Assembly: GCA_032173965.1 (NCBI GenBank)
Contig: JAVUNC010000004.1
Span: 22,235,001-22,299,000, forward strand
Origin: Sitta carolinensis
Lineage: Eukaryota > Chordata > Aves > Passeriformes > Sittidae
Reading direction: 5' to 3'
DNA: 64,000 nucleotides
Below the pieces are notes generated by a model, which was not told where the DNA came from, ran no database searches, and worked only from the letters and a program-made list of their open reading frames with translations. Numbering within the stretch: position 1 is the stretch's first letter; every line of letters begins with the position of its first letter. The position numbers and the translations under genes are program-made. This document shows positions 38,688 through 50,598 of the stretch, piece after piece.

Positions 38688-39630
38688 AGAGTGGCAGCTT
38701 CTTCCAAACTTGGAACATCTCACAGCAAGCAGAGAAACCAACATCTTTTTCACACAGCATGATATTAGCGTATTTGGCTAAAGGCCCTAAAACATTAAAA
38801 AGAAAGAAACAAACACACAAAAAATCTTATTCATGATCCTTGTGTTTACTTGTTACGCTCAATTTGCTCTTTCATGCTTGTAGCACAAAAAGGAAATGTT
38901 GATGGCTTGGTGTTTTAATGGCCTGGTGTTTTATCGCTATAATGAAAAGGGGGGGCTTTGATTTCTATAGGAAAAAAGCATGAAGCTATGGCTGAGAGAG
39001 GTTTTCTTAAATGCAAAGCTTCTCAGAGCCTCACATTCTGTATGCTGTGGAACATTTATTGAAGGACTGCACACTGTAAGTTTTAAGCAAGCAATATATT
39101 CTTTTACTGTACAAAGTGATGTTAAGCTTATTCAGTGACATAGAAATTTCAAGGTTACTTTTAGTTTTTTAAAACCTATTTTTCAGTACTTTACCTCTTT
39201 CAAGAAAAAGCAAAATTAAAAAGGTATATTTTTTGTAAATAAATCTTTCCTATTACGAATATTAAATATAATGTGCAGCATAAAAGTGTTTTATAAACAT
39301 AAAATTATGTTCGATATATGTACAATAATATCACTACTTACATTCATAAATTTGGACAAAATTTAGAAATCTAACTAGCTTACTACGTCGTTTGTTGGCT
39401 GGTATTAGGATTTTGAGAGACATATCAGAAAATCAACTGTGAGAACTATGAACTAAAATCTTTATTTCACTACATTGGTTGTGAAATGGTGGTTTCACTG
39501 TGAAAGGATGGTTGCTTTACTACTCCCCTTGATACTTACTAACTTGGCTGCACGGTTTTTCTCACATATCTAATAGCACACAAGAACTGTGCTCTAAGTA
39601 AAACCCTGTGGAATTAATTCTCCAAAGTAC
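38687..39630. other. Non-coding stretch
   Basis: AT-rich, no gene or repeat recognised. Confidence 0.5.
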
Positions 39631-39735
39631 TCATAGAATCACAGAATGATTTGGGTTGAAAGATACCTTATATCCATTTCCAAACCCATCATGATCAGGG
39701 AATCTTCCACTCAACCAGGTTGCTCAAATGCCTTG
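39631..39735 (-). mobile_element. CR1 LINE 3' fragment (minus strand)
   Basis: Starts TCATAGAATCACAGAATGAT followed by TTGGGTTGAAAG, the antisense of the CR1 3' terminus. It ends near 'caaccaggttgctcaaatgcc', antisense of the CR1 3' UTR. About 100 bp survive, 5'-truncated. Confidence 0.9.
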
Positions 39736-40362
39736 GACTTTATTAGAAACATAATTCTTTTAAATATTACCATTCTCTCTAGTTAACACTTCAGTCATTA
39801 AAAAAAGGATTATTTACCTTTAAAAGCAATTTTCTTTTAAAATCATTTGCTTTCTGTAACACACCAATACCTCTTCCTCTTTTGATACTTGAAATTATGC
39901 TACTAATCAACAATTTCCAGAGTATTTTCCCTCCAGCATAAGACAAATAGTTTTTGCAATTTCTTCTATTTGATATTGGGCAACCATCTTCCCTTTAGTG
40001 AAAAAAAAAGGCAGAATTTCAAAACAGTATACAAATGTTTGTTCATTGTCTCAAAGGAATATCTGATTAATTTTCTCACACACGTCAGCCTAAATGCAAA
40101 GAAAAGCCCTGTGTTTTTAATAGGAAATGTTAATCAATTTTATGATGGAAAACTTATAAACTATGAGACAAAGGATGTCTGTCCTCTTTACCTTGAATCT
40201 GGGAACACATGGCCCCAGCAGAGTTCTCTTGGGGATCCCTACTTCATTCCTTCATCACCATGAACGACATAATAATCTTGTCTCATTTTTCCTTCTGATG
40301 AACACTCACAAAACACCAAACTGTTGTAATTTTTAACTATAGTAAAGGATAATCACTAATGA
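39736..40362. other. Non-coding stretch between CR1 copies
   Basis: AT-rich. A 97-codon plus-strand frame at 39970-40263 shows no domain and is not called. Confidence 0.45.
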
Positions 40363-41067
40363 AACATCTGCAGATTTGCAGATGACACCAAGCTGAGTGC
40401 TGCTGTTGACACACCTGAAGGACGTAATGTCATCAAGAGGAACCAGAATCTCATGAAGTTTAACAAGCCCAAGTGCAAGGTGCTGCAACTGGGATAGGGC
40501 AGCCCTGATATTTATCCAGGCTGGGGGATGAAAAATTGAGAGTAGCCCTGCCAAGAAGGACTTCGGGGTGTTGGTGGGTAAGAGGCAGGACATGCCTTGG
40601 AAATGTGTTCTCACAGCTCAGAAAGCCAGTGGTACCCTGAGCTGCATCCAAAGCAGTGTGGGCAGCAGGGCAAGGGAGGGGATTCTGTCCCTCTAATGTG
40701 TTCTGGTGAGATCCCACTTGAAGCACTGCATCCACTCTGGGGTCTCCAGCACAGAAAGGACATGGATCTGTTGGAGTGAGTCCAGAGGAGGGCCACCAAG
40801 ACGATCAAAGGGATGAAGCAGCTCTCAAATGAGTAAAAGCTGAGAGAATTGGGTTTGCTCAGACTGGAGGTTTCAAGGTGGCCTAATTTCAGCCTTTCTG
40901 TATCTGAACAGAGCCTACAAGGAAAATGGAGAGAAACTACTTACAAGGGCATGTAGTGACAGGACAAGACAGAATGGCTTCAAACTGAGAGTAGATGTAG
41001 GTTAGATGTTAGGAAGAAACTGTTTATTTTGCAGTGGAGGAGATTGCCCAGAGAATTTGTGGGTGCC
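40363..41067 (+). mobile_element. CR1 LINE internal fragment (pol C-terminal region), missing its 3' end
   Basis: About 700 bp that follow the sense strand of CR1 pol: 'cagatttgcagatgacacca' (part of the reverse-transcriptase YADDT-type motif context, FADDTK), 'atgaagtttaacaagcccaa', 'gggaggggattctgtccctc', 'gagtccagaggagggccacc', and 'tacaagggcatgtagtgaca'. Frameshifts and stops break the frame. It stops abruptly at about 41067, in the region that normally reads 'gttgcccagagaagttgtgg', before the 3' UTR. There it meets an opposite-facing CR1. Confidence 0.92.
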
Positions 41068-41583
41068 AAATATCTTCAGGGAAAAATTTTCTTCCTGATG
41101 TTCTACTGGAACCTCCCCTGGTGCTGCTTGAAGACATTTCCTCTTGTCCCACTGCTGGTTGCCTTAAAGTAGAGGCTGACCCCCACATGGTTCCAGCCTC
41201 CTCTCAGGCAGTTGTACAGAGTGCTAAGGTCTCACTTCAGCCTCCTTTTCTTCAGGCTAAACACACCCAGGTTCCTCAGCTGCTCCTCACAGGACCTGTG
41301 CTCCAGACCCTTTCCCAGCTCCACTGCCCTTCCCTGGACTCATTCCAGCCCCTCAGTGTCTTTCTTGAAAAGAGGGGAACTGGACACAGGACATGAGGCC
41401 TCACCAGTGCCAAATACTGGGGAAAATCACTTCCCCAGTTCTGCTGGCTACATTATTCTTGATACGGGCCAGGATGCCATTGCCCTTTAGGCCACATGGG
41501 GACACACTGACTCATGTTCAGCTGCTTTCAAGCAGCACCCCCAGGTCGTTTTCTGCTGGGCCACTTTCCAGCCATTCTGTCAC
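41068..41583 (-). mobile_element. CR1 LINE fragment of a different subfamily (minus strand), missing its 3' end
   Basis: The reverse complement reads as CR1 pol C-terminal region, with 'ctgaacatgagtcagtgtgt', 'ggcaatggcatcctggcccg', 'ggcactggtgaggcctcatg', 'gtcctgtgaggagcagctga' and 'acaactgcctgagaggaggc'. This matches the word set of the copy at 14147-14673 rather than its plus-strand neighbour. It lacks the 3' UTR and terminal repeats: its 3'-most part is 'aggaagaaaatttttccctg', which ends at the junction at 41067/41068. Confidence 0.9.
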
Positions 41584-44254
41584 CAATTCCTCTCATTAAT
41601 TTAGGAATTATCTCAAGTACTTAAAAACAAGAAATGAGGGGATTTTTTTTGTAAGCAATGTCTAATAATTTACATTAAAATTCATCACAATTTTTTTTTA
41701 TTTATGACTTTAATATGCATATTCTGCTTCAGAAGCCAAGAGAAGACCATCTTAGCAACTAAGATAAACAGGCAGTCTAATATTGGCATCTGTTATTTTC
41801 ATTTCTTTGCCATTTTGCTTTTCTTTCATGATTCTGGTCACACTAGACTCTCCAAAACAATCCAGCAGTGAATGTGTGTATGTGCTGGGGATGTGGGAGA
41901 TAAACAAAATATTACTTTTTAAATTATTTTTTTCTGAAAGACAGAAATACATAAATCAGGTCTGTAGACAGAAGAGAAGTTTTTAAGAGAGCATTCTCTG
42001 CTTGATTTGTATTGTGCCTATTATCAAAATTTCTCTTCAAATTGCTTTATGATCAGAGCCAGTCTTAATATACATGCTTCAGTTAGCCCCTGGCTAGTTA
42101 GCATTCTAAAAAATTCATTGAGTTGAATGGAGATGAGAATATATAGTTTTCACTCAAATATAAGTATGAACACAGGAATAATCTGGGGTGCCAGCAGGAG
42201 TAGACTTTAGACTGAAGTAAGTGGGAAAAACATAACTGTCAAAATCCAGGCCCCTAACAATGTCAGCAGATACTCTTGTGAATACTAACAGTATGAAAAC
42301 TGAGGAAAGTCTCCAAGTAATATCTGGAGAAACTGCAAGATTATGAGAACACTTGTCTACAAAATTTGTTTTACAAGAGGAATTGATTGTGTGTGACTGG
42401 ATGACAGGGAAGAGGATGTTGAATTTCCACTGCAGAAATTCAGAAATAAGGGACTGCAGAATTCCCCGGAAATGCTTGAACATTTCTGATGTTGCATCTG
42501 TCCCATGATCAATACATCCCTGTCCAGCACAGAGTGATCCAAAACCAGACTGTGATCATACAGTCAATAATCACTAGGCTCAGTTAAGGCAAGCAGGTAA
42601 TTATCAGATGACAGTAAGAGAACATGATTCACAGTTTAACCTAATTACATGCATCAAAAATATGATTTCTACATTTTATAAAGGTTTTTTGGTCCCCTTT
42701 AATTTGACAGTTAACATATAAATATGTTTTTCCTTTCTAAAACAAACAAACATCAAAAAATTCTTCATAGCACACTTTATCTACTAATTTAAAGTTATCT
42801 ACCACAGTTACAGAGGAATTATAGAAAATACCACAATAAGAATGTACAGCAACAAATCAAAATAGGACAGATTTTGACAACTGGACTTTATTCTTATTGA
42901 GAAGTCCAGCTTAAAATTTTGTAATGGCTGTAATTAATTATTAGTTTGCAGTCAGAATATAAGCAAAGCAAAGTTACTGATGTCTGACAAGGACAGTTGC
43001 AGTAATTATTGTATACACAGTATTTAGGAATGCTGATCAGCAGGGCTTCCGTACATAACCATGTCAATTCACCATATAGCATGTAAAATAAAACGGACTT
43101 ATCTTTTTCAACAAAAGATAACGTGCAGATATACTAATATAAAACTGCACTCTGTATGTGTAATATATGTTTAGAGGGCAGAAAATAAAGGGCGGTAATT
43201 GTCCTCACTCTCAAAAATTAATGAATTTAAGAATAAAAATTTCCTTATACAACCAGTAATTGAGTAAATGCTATCATCTGTTTAGTTAGAAAATTGTCTG
43301 TTTTGGAATAATATCCCAGCTCCCATCTTCTTCTATTACTATTGATAGTCAGTCCTACATACAAATGCATCAAACTACTGCTGACACTTATACAGGTTCA
43401 GTTTCAAAAGTATGGAAGAGGCAAAGAAGCAACACCCATATATTTTTTGAAGATGTACTATGGCCAGTTTCTGATAAAAAAAGAGATCTACCTCCAAGAG
43501 AACAAAGAAATTGAGCACAGCTACATTTTCACTTTTTCACTATGGTGAGTATCACATGCATCTTTATCATGCTGACTTAAACAACTACACTACAAAAAGC
43601 TATAAATAAATGATGAAGAATATAACACTGTGCATTCATGCACTGCTTTGCCTTCTCTAATTAATCCAATTGTTCCCCCAAGAAATAATAGTTCCTTAAA
43701 TGTGAAATAGATTTTTTTTAGATAGGAGTTCCATGGTTTTGGAGGGAAAGAAGAATTCTTTTTTTAGTTGGCCATCATTTAGTATCAGGCTAAAACATAT
43801 AATTATATGTCCTATAATAATTGGCAAATAATTGGCTTGCTAGTAAGAAGACTCCTTATTTGACTTTATATTTAGTACAACTTTTGTTAAATCGTTTTTA
43901 GCATGTAGGCTTGCCAACAAAATTAGAAAGTTTATGATTTTGAATTGGGAAGCTAAAATTTTGGGAATTGGTATTTTACCTTTTATCCACATGCTGGGAA
44001 AAACCTCAACCAAACAACACTCCAAACGTGAGTTTGAACCTGCCAGTATTCTACACATAAATTATCTTTCTTTCCATTGCATGCTCTTTTCACGTTGGCA
44101 GAAACTATTTGTCAGCATTTAGCTGATCAGGTCATAGCTTCTTTCTTTCCTTAAACAGATATGTAATGTAAAATGAATCACATTTTAGCCCTGTGCTACA
44201 AAAATTTCCTCTCCTTAATACATTAATAGGTGAAACACCTAAGAAAAATCTGTT
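41584..44254. other. AT-rich non-coding stretch
   Basis: No gene or repeat recognised. Frames at 42154-42542 have no domain. Confidence 0.5.
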
Positions 44255-44780
44255 TTAGGGGAGGGTGACAAAGATGATCAGAAGGTTGGAGCACCTCTTC
44301 TATAAAGACAGTCTGAGACAGCTGGGGTTGTTCTGCCTGGAGAAGGCTTTGGACAGACCTCAATGTGCCCTCCACTACTTCAAGGAAAGGAGGAAAAGAA
44401 CTTACAAAAAGGAGGAACAGGAACTTTTTATGCAGTAAAGAGTAACAGGACAAGATGCAATGGTTTTAAATTGAAAGAAGGGAGATCTAGATTAGATCTT
44501 AGGAAATTAGATGTTGAATTGTTTCCTAGAGAGGGTTTTGAGGCACTGGAACAGGTTGCCCAGGGACTGTGTGTGCACTCCCCCTTATATCATCCCCGTT
44601 ATATCATTGTATCATCCTTGTATCATCATTGTAACATCCCCGAGTTCAGTTTGGATGCTGCTTTGAACAACCTGGTCTTGTGGAAGATGTCCCTGCCACT
44701 GAAGGGGCTTGGAACTAGGTGATCTTTGATGTTTCCTGTAACCCAAGCCATTCTGTATTTTATTCTGTGATTCAATGATT
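44255..44780 (+). mobile_element. CR1 LINE, 5'-truncated, with internal microsatellite
   Basis: The sequence follows CR1 sense order: 'acaaagatgatcagaaggtt', 'agagagggttttgaggcact', 'ggaacaggttgcccagggac', then 'gatgctgctttgaacaacct', 'ggtcttgtgg aagatgtccc' and 'ggcttggaactaggtgatct'. It ends in degraded terminal repeats (TTCTGTGATTCAATGATT). Between the 'gttgcccaggg' block and 'gatgctgctttgaac', about 55 bp of a short TATCAT-based tandem repeat interrupt the normal sequence. The copy is inactive. Confidence 0.92.
44586..44641 (+). repeat. Short tandem repeat of about 11 bp (TATCATCNNTG) inside CR1
   Basis: About five imperfect units such as TATCATCCTTG, TATCATCATTG and TAACATCCCCG lie at the point where CR1 normally reads 'atgccccatccctggaag'. 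They look like a local expansion seeded from the element's own ATCCC sequence. Confidence 0.8.
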
Positions 44781-46725
44781 AACATAAAAAAGGGAACAGT
44801 AATCATTAATTGTCATGTCTACTGGCAGGAACTCAGCAATAATTGTATTACTGTAATAGCTTTCCTTTTCTTACAGATATATGAATACCAGAATGTTCTG
44901 CTGAAATTATTTAATAATCTTGTTTTAAAAATTTGAACACTAGCCTGTTACTTTGTGCTGTGTTATAGTAAGCTTCAGCTGGAAAAATGCTACTATAGGA
45001 ATCTATACCCTTTTCTTCACAGCCACCACCTCACACGCACACAGAAGTCTTCTATATTTTGTAGGAAATGATGTGCAATAAAAAGGTAAACAAAAATTAC
45101 GTATGTCATTTTCATGGGGAAAGAAAAGAGAAATAAGATCTTTAAACTGCACAAAGCTCTTGCTGCTGCAGTGTCAGCAGTTCTGTAGAAAAGTCAATCA
45201 CCCCATCATTGCTTCACTGTTCTCTTGACCCTGGAGAGATGGAAGACAGAAATGGTTTCTGAAGAAACAATCAAATAATAAACAAAAAAGAAACAGAACA
45301 AAAACAGAAAAACCTGAAAATGTTGCATACGTGATAAATCATGGTTTGTTAAGATAAAAGAGGTTTAATAGCAACTGAGAGCTCAGACTTTAAGTTTCAC
45401 CTCTATGCTTGAATTATGATGTGCAGAATATACATATGGTTTATTGCTTGCTGGAGACAGGGAAAAATGAATACTGTGAATAATTCATATTTAATCCTTA
45501 TTATTTCTGCATGATTCAAGAAAGCAGAGGGAATATATTGCTTTTAAGCACACATTTTATAAATTCTTGTCAGTAAATTTTTAGCAAGCTGTATTTTTAT
45601 TCCATTACATTAGCAACTTTCATCATATGCATTACTTCTCTATTAAAACAAAACTGTTAATTTCAATTGATATGAGTAATAACAAGCAGCATCTATTATA
45701 TTATTAGCTAGGCTGCAGTAAACTAAATAGCATTTAGAAGACCTGAGAAACCATGAAGGCAAGTAGACATTTTAAAATCACTTTCCAAAGAATATATATT
45801 ACGTATGTCTAAAATAACTGACAGATGTGCATACACACAGCAAAAAAATTGACATCTGTGTAGTTGTGTCTTCTCATTAGCGTATATAATTTAATTAGCA
45901 GCTTTGCTGCATGAGGAAAAACCAAATTCCTTCAAATCCATTTTTAGAAGTTTTTTGGACTGTCTGAAAGATTAACTGAAAGAGTTTTCTCCGGAGTTTA
46001 TTGCAAAGGTAATGGTCCTGAAATGAGTTTTGAAATCTATAAACTCTTAAGATGTCTGTTTTGAATTCACTTGTCTGTGGCAGTTAATGAATCTATTGGC
46101 AGTCAATAGGCCAATATTGTCAGTCCACATTTGCCTTTATGCTGAGCTTCTTCACAGCTGACCTGTCTCTATGTCCTGTTGATATATTTCTCTTTTCTGT
46201 TTAAAAATAAAGCTATTTACTATTTTATATGATACATATGACAAAGAAAAAAAGTCAAAATAAATGTTTGCTAGCTCCTGGATTACACTGAATTACTGAA
46301 TATAACATTTACATAGGGAAACAATCCACAAGGAATACATCTGAATAATAACTCTTCTCTCAGTGCACCCCACTTGCATCTCTGCTTCACTTGTATGAGT
46401 TCTATACACTGAAAATTAACTTCATATAGAAAATGAAAATTTCCTTAGAATATCATATGAAAATCAAAAGTATATTTTGCATCTTGTCTCAGTTAAATTA
46501 GAACATAGTTATATTTTTAAAAAATTCTCCATCAACTGATAAAGCAGCATTTTTCTTTAAGGTACATTTCTTTAAATAATATAGAATTGAAATACTTGTT
46601 TTGGTTGTAGTATATGGTGAAATCAATTATCTAACTTCATGTTTGTCTATGGAATTAGGACTACATTATGCAACAAAGCATTACCATAACAGGTGGCATT
46701 AAACTTGAAATTTCCTCTTTTATAT
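44781..46725. other. AT-rich non-coding stretch, possibly conserved in part
   Basis: No gene. The part at about 45860-46240 has homeodomain-type TAATTTAATTAG words and less repeat-like sequence, reminiscent of vertebrate conserved non-coding DNA. That is an impression, not a test. Confidence 0.4.
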
Positions 46726-47424
46726 ATCACAGAATCATAGTCATAGAATTCCATGTGAGAAGGATCCTCAAGAATTATCTGGTCCAAACTTTCTTGGCAA
46801 AAGCACAGTCTAACTAAAACAGCCCAGCACCCTGTCCAGCTGAATCTTAAAGGTGTCCTACGCTGGGGATCCACCACCTCCCAGGGGAGATTTTTCCAAT
46901 GGCTGATTTTCCCTTTGTGGAAATTTCTTTGTGTGTCCATTTGGAACCTACCCAGAAGTTACTGGTACCCTATACCCCTAATTTTTTCCATGGGACTTCT
47001 CATAAAAAAAGGAAGTCTCCATCTTCTTTGTAGCCACCCTTTAAGTACTGGAACACAGTGACAAGGTCTCCCCTTCCCTAGGCTGAACAAGCCCAGTTCT
47101 CTCAGTCTTTCCTCACGTGGCAACTTCCCAGTCATTGATCATCTTTGTGGCCCTTCTCTGGCCTCTCTCCAGCCTGTCCACGTCTTTTTTGTATGCTGGG
47201 AGCAAAACTGAACACCATATTCCAGGTGTGGCCTGACAAGCCCTGAGCAGAGTGTGACAATGACTTGTTAATCTCTGCTGGAGCCCAGCACCCTGCTGGC
47301 TTTCTTTGCAGGAGCAGGACACTGCTCACTCACACTGAGCTCGCTGCCCACCAGGAACCCCAGGTCCCTTTCTACAGAGCTGATCCCCAGATGGATAGAT
47401 CCCAGCTTGTGCTGCACTCCTGCA
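46726..47424 (-). mobile_element. CR1 LINE, 3' portion of about 700 bp (minus strand)
   Basis: Starts ATCACAGAATCATAGTCATA, the antisense of the CR1 terminal repeats, then antisense 3' UTR ('ccaccacctcccaggggaga'). Further right it covers the antisense of the pol C-terminus, whose frame on the minus strand reads KKDVDRLERGQRRATKMI, the conserved CR1 motif. The right end carries 'gccctgagcagagtgtgaca' and 'aggaaccccaggtccctttc'. The 3' UTR wording differs from that of the other copies in this window, so this is another CR1 subfamily. The frame is broken. Confidence 0.93.
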
Positions 47425-47500
47425 TGAAATATATGTATATTTACACACTATATATTTATATTTATATTTATATATATATATAAATTATATATTATATCAC
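47425..47500. repeat. TA-rich low-complexity tract next to CR1
   Basis: Mixed ATAT/ATTTAT repeats directly beyond the 5'-truncated end of the CR1 copy at 46726-47424. Confidence 0.8.
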
Positions 47501-50390
47501 ATCCTGGTTTTGTTCTATGATCTTTGCAATGATAAAAATAAAGCCATGTAGCAATCTTTTAAGGACAATTTTGTGCCACATGTCTCAGAATTACACAGGA
47601 TTCCAGAATGCTAGTTGGATTTTTTCCTAGAAAAATAGGAAGATGTAAATCAGCATTTTTTAGTACCTTATCTCCTGTTTACTCTATTCTTCCCACTAAT
47701 ATCTTAATTCTCACCATCTTTAAGCTTATAAAAGCCTGTGATTACTACCAGGTGTAATTTATCTCTTAAACCAGTATACGCTTTAATAATGCACTACCCA
47801 AAGTTCATATACATGTAATTACTCCCTGTTTTGCTTTTCTTTCTCCACAATAACAGCCTTAGACAATTTATTGTTTTGCCTAATAAGTTCAATATATTTT
47901 ATATGTGTTTCTATTTTTTTTGATTTTACAACAATAAGTAGTGGAAATATCCTGCTGCAAATTTAGCATACTGGAAGGCCCTTCAGAAATCACAATAAAC
48001 TAGTTGAAAATACTATTCATTTTTACACAATTTTGCTGTAGCAGCTGAAAAAAATACACTACAAAATATGGAGTGTGCATTACTTAATTTTTATAGCTTG
48101 TGATGGTGATATAGATACACAGCTATTTTTAAGGAAAAGCTCCAGATTTTGCACAATGGCTAAAGAAACACAATTACCCAAAATGTAGTGGAATATTTTA
48201 ACTACGTGGAAAAAGAAGGACATGCCCTGAAGCAGAACTTCCAGGATGCTCTCTTGCATCTTCATGCTGTCAGCCAAAAGACCAAGACTGTAATTTTCCA
48301 GTATTTGCCAAAGGAATTGTCTTGAAATGTGTAACTGCAGAGGGGTACACCTGTGAATGTTCTTTGTACAACAAAGGTTATTACATGGGATATGAGAAGT
48401 CAATAGAAATCTGTCATTCAAATTCTGGTATGCTAACCTCTGTATGCTGCAAAGCCAACAAATGCCTTTTTCTTCAGAATGCTGTTTTTGAAGGTAAGTG
48501 ATTTGCAAATACAAGTAATGGGAAATAAAATATCTGCTTTATTGGTGCTCTTTCTTTAAACAATTTTCTTCTGAGATTAGTACAAAACAAGCAGGCATGC
48601 TAGATAATGCTAATAAAAGCTTTTGACTAAAAAAGAGATATTTCTCCTTTCTACTGGTGATACAAGTACTAAAGGTCAGTTAAGTACAGTAAATGCAACC
48701 CACACACTGTGCATCTAAATCATTGGTAGCTGTGTACTACCTTCCAAAGTTTTCAGAACTTTTTGAACTGAGTTAGCCATCAATCATAACATTGTTCTTG
48801 TCAAAAATATCCAGTGATGATGCCCACTAAAATATGGAACAAATTGGTGATGTTCCCACATTTGTTTTAGCACTATAGTGTAAATCAGAAGCATATAAAA
48901 GGGTAATCACACAACAGAACTGACAGCAGTATTCTACTGTACTCAGTAAATCTCATGCCTGAACAGAAAATGACAGAGCAGCACTGAAAGTGGTTTGCTT
49001 TCCAGCTCTGCAGTCCAGATCCAGAAATTGAGGAACTTACAAGAAGACACCAATGAAATTAATGCTTCAAAACCTGAAGTTGTGAAAAGCTTCAAGATCA
49101 AAAAGCTTCCATAAAGCCTCTTTATGACCTCAGTGGTATTTGGACAGATAAGACACACCAGTTTCTGACCTTTAAAGATCTCTAACTGCTTAATGGAGAA
49201 GATTTTCAATTTTGGCAATGTCAATCAATTTATGGCTAAACTCATCTCAGTAAGAGTTCTTTCAAAAATGGGTGACTGGTGCATTCAAGAAAGGGACTCC
49301 TGCCAAAACTTGGATTCCACCAGCAGAAAAATAAAAATAATATACTGAAACGTGCAATACTTCTGTGCTCAGGGCCTTCACCCAAACTCACCTTTGTGTA
49401 AATTTTAGTACAACTGATGTTACTGATACACAAGCTTAGGGCCATAAAAATCTGAAATTTAGACTAACATCTTTCTCTGGGAGATCTTGGAGCACTACTG
49501 TCCCCTTGTTAGGGGATGAACCAAGGAAAAAAAACACATGTTCTAATATATCACTGGAACATATACTAAGGAGAAAGAAACGTAAAGAGACAGGCAGACA
49601 GAAAGAAATTGGGAAAGAGAAAAGGTACCTTACCTCACTTTTAAATTGCCTTGCTGTGGTTGTCCATCATAAATTGACAAAATATCAAAATCTTCCTCAA
49701 GGGCAAAAGTATGAAATGACAATTGTATCCTGTTACGCTCTCCTGTGATAATGATCCATGTGCAGTTGGCATAATTTGGATAACCATGAGGAAATCCAGG
49801 GCTTTCTATAGTACCATTTGGCCCCTGTACTAAGCCTCCACAGTTCTGACCTGAAAAAGAAGAAAGGAAAATTTGCAGTTGGTTTTCTTTTCCCTCACCC
49901 AGTATATATTCTTAAGTACCTATATGTAAACTTATTTTTAAAATATTTTTCTGGATTACAAACAGCACATAGAATTGCATTTATACCATTCTTCCCTTTG
50001 AATTAAAAAGCTCATAGCTGGATTTTCTGATACAATTAACATCTTTTTATGCAGTGAATCATTATTTAAGGTTCTGTAGTATAAACAATATATGACTTAT
50101 TCGTTCAAAGTGAAAATTCAGCATTAGCCTTAATGCCATAAATTCAACAGACTGACAGTTCTAATGGCAGGAGAATGTTCAAAACTTTTTGGCAAATGCC
50201 ATTTAAAAGTTTTCTATATAAATACTAAAATATCAGTTTCTGATGTTCTGAAACCTACTTTAACATGAAGAGCAAAATGTAGACACATTTAATATTCTTT
50301 GTGTTACAACTAATCAAGGTTTATCGGCTCTGAAAACCCAGTAAAATTTCTGTGGTATATCTGTAGTTCCATGTGTCTTGTGATAAGAAA
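47501..50390. other. AT-rich non-coding stretch
   Basis: The 144-codon minus-strand frame at 48080-48514 is among the longest non-repeat frames of the window. It is hydrophobic-rich and has no recognisable domain. I do not call it a gene. Nothing else is recognised. Confidence 0.45.
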
Positions 50391-50598
50391 AGTGTTGGTT
50401 TTTTTGGTTTTTTTTCTGTTGGTTTTTTTTTTTTTTTTTTTTGCTTTGTTTTGTTTTGTTTTGTTTGTTTTGTTTTGTTTTGGTTTTGGTTTTGGGGGTT
50501 TTTTTGGGGTGTTTTTTTTTGTCTTTTTGGTGGTTTGTTTGGGGTTTTGTGGTTCTTGTTTGGTTTTGGGTTGTTTGTTGTTTTTTTTTGGGGGGGGG
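50391..50598 (+). repeat. T/G-rich low-complexity tract with (TTTTG)n
   Basis: About 200 bp of almost only T and G, including several TTTTG pentamers, GGTTTTGG units and a terminal G9 run (50590-50598). It produces false Phe/Gly/Val-rich plus-strand frames and Lys/Pro/Asn-rich minus-strand frames up to 181 codons. Confidence 0.95.

Noticed and set aside
48080..48514. 144-codon minus-strand frame
   Set aside because: Hydrophobic and Cys/Leu-rich but no family resemblance and no splice support.
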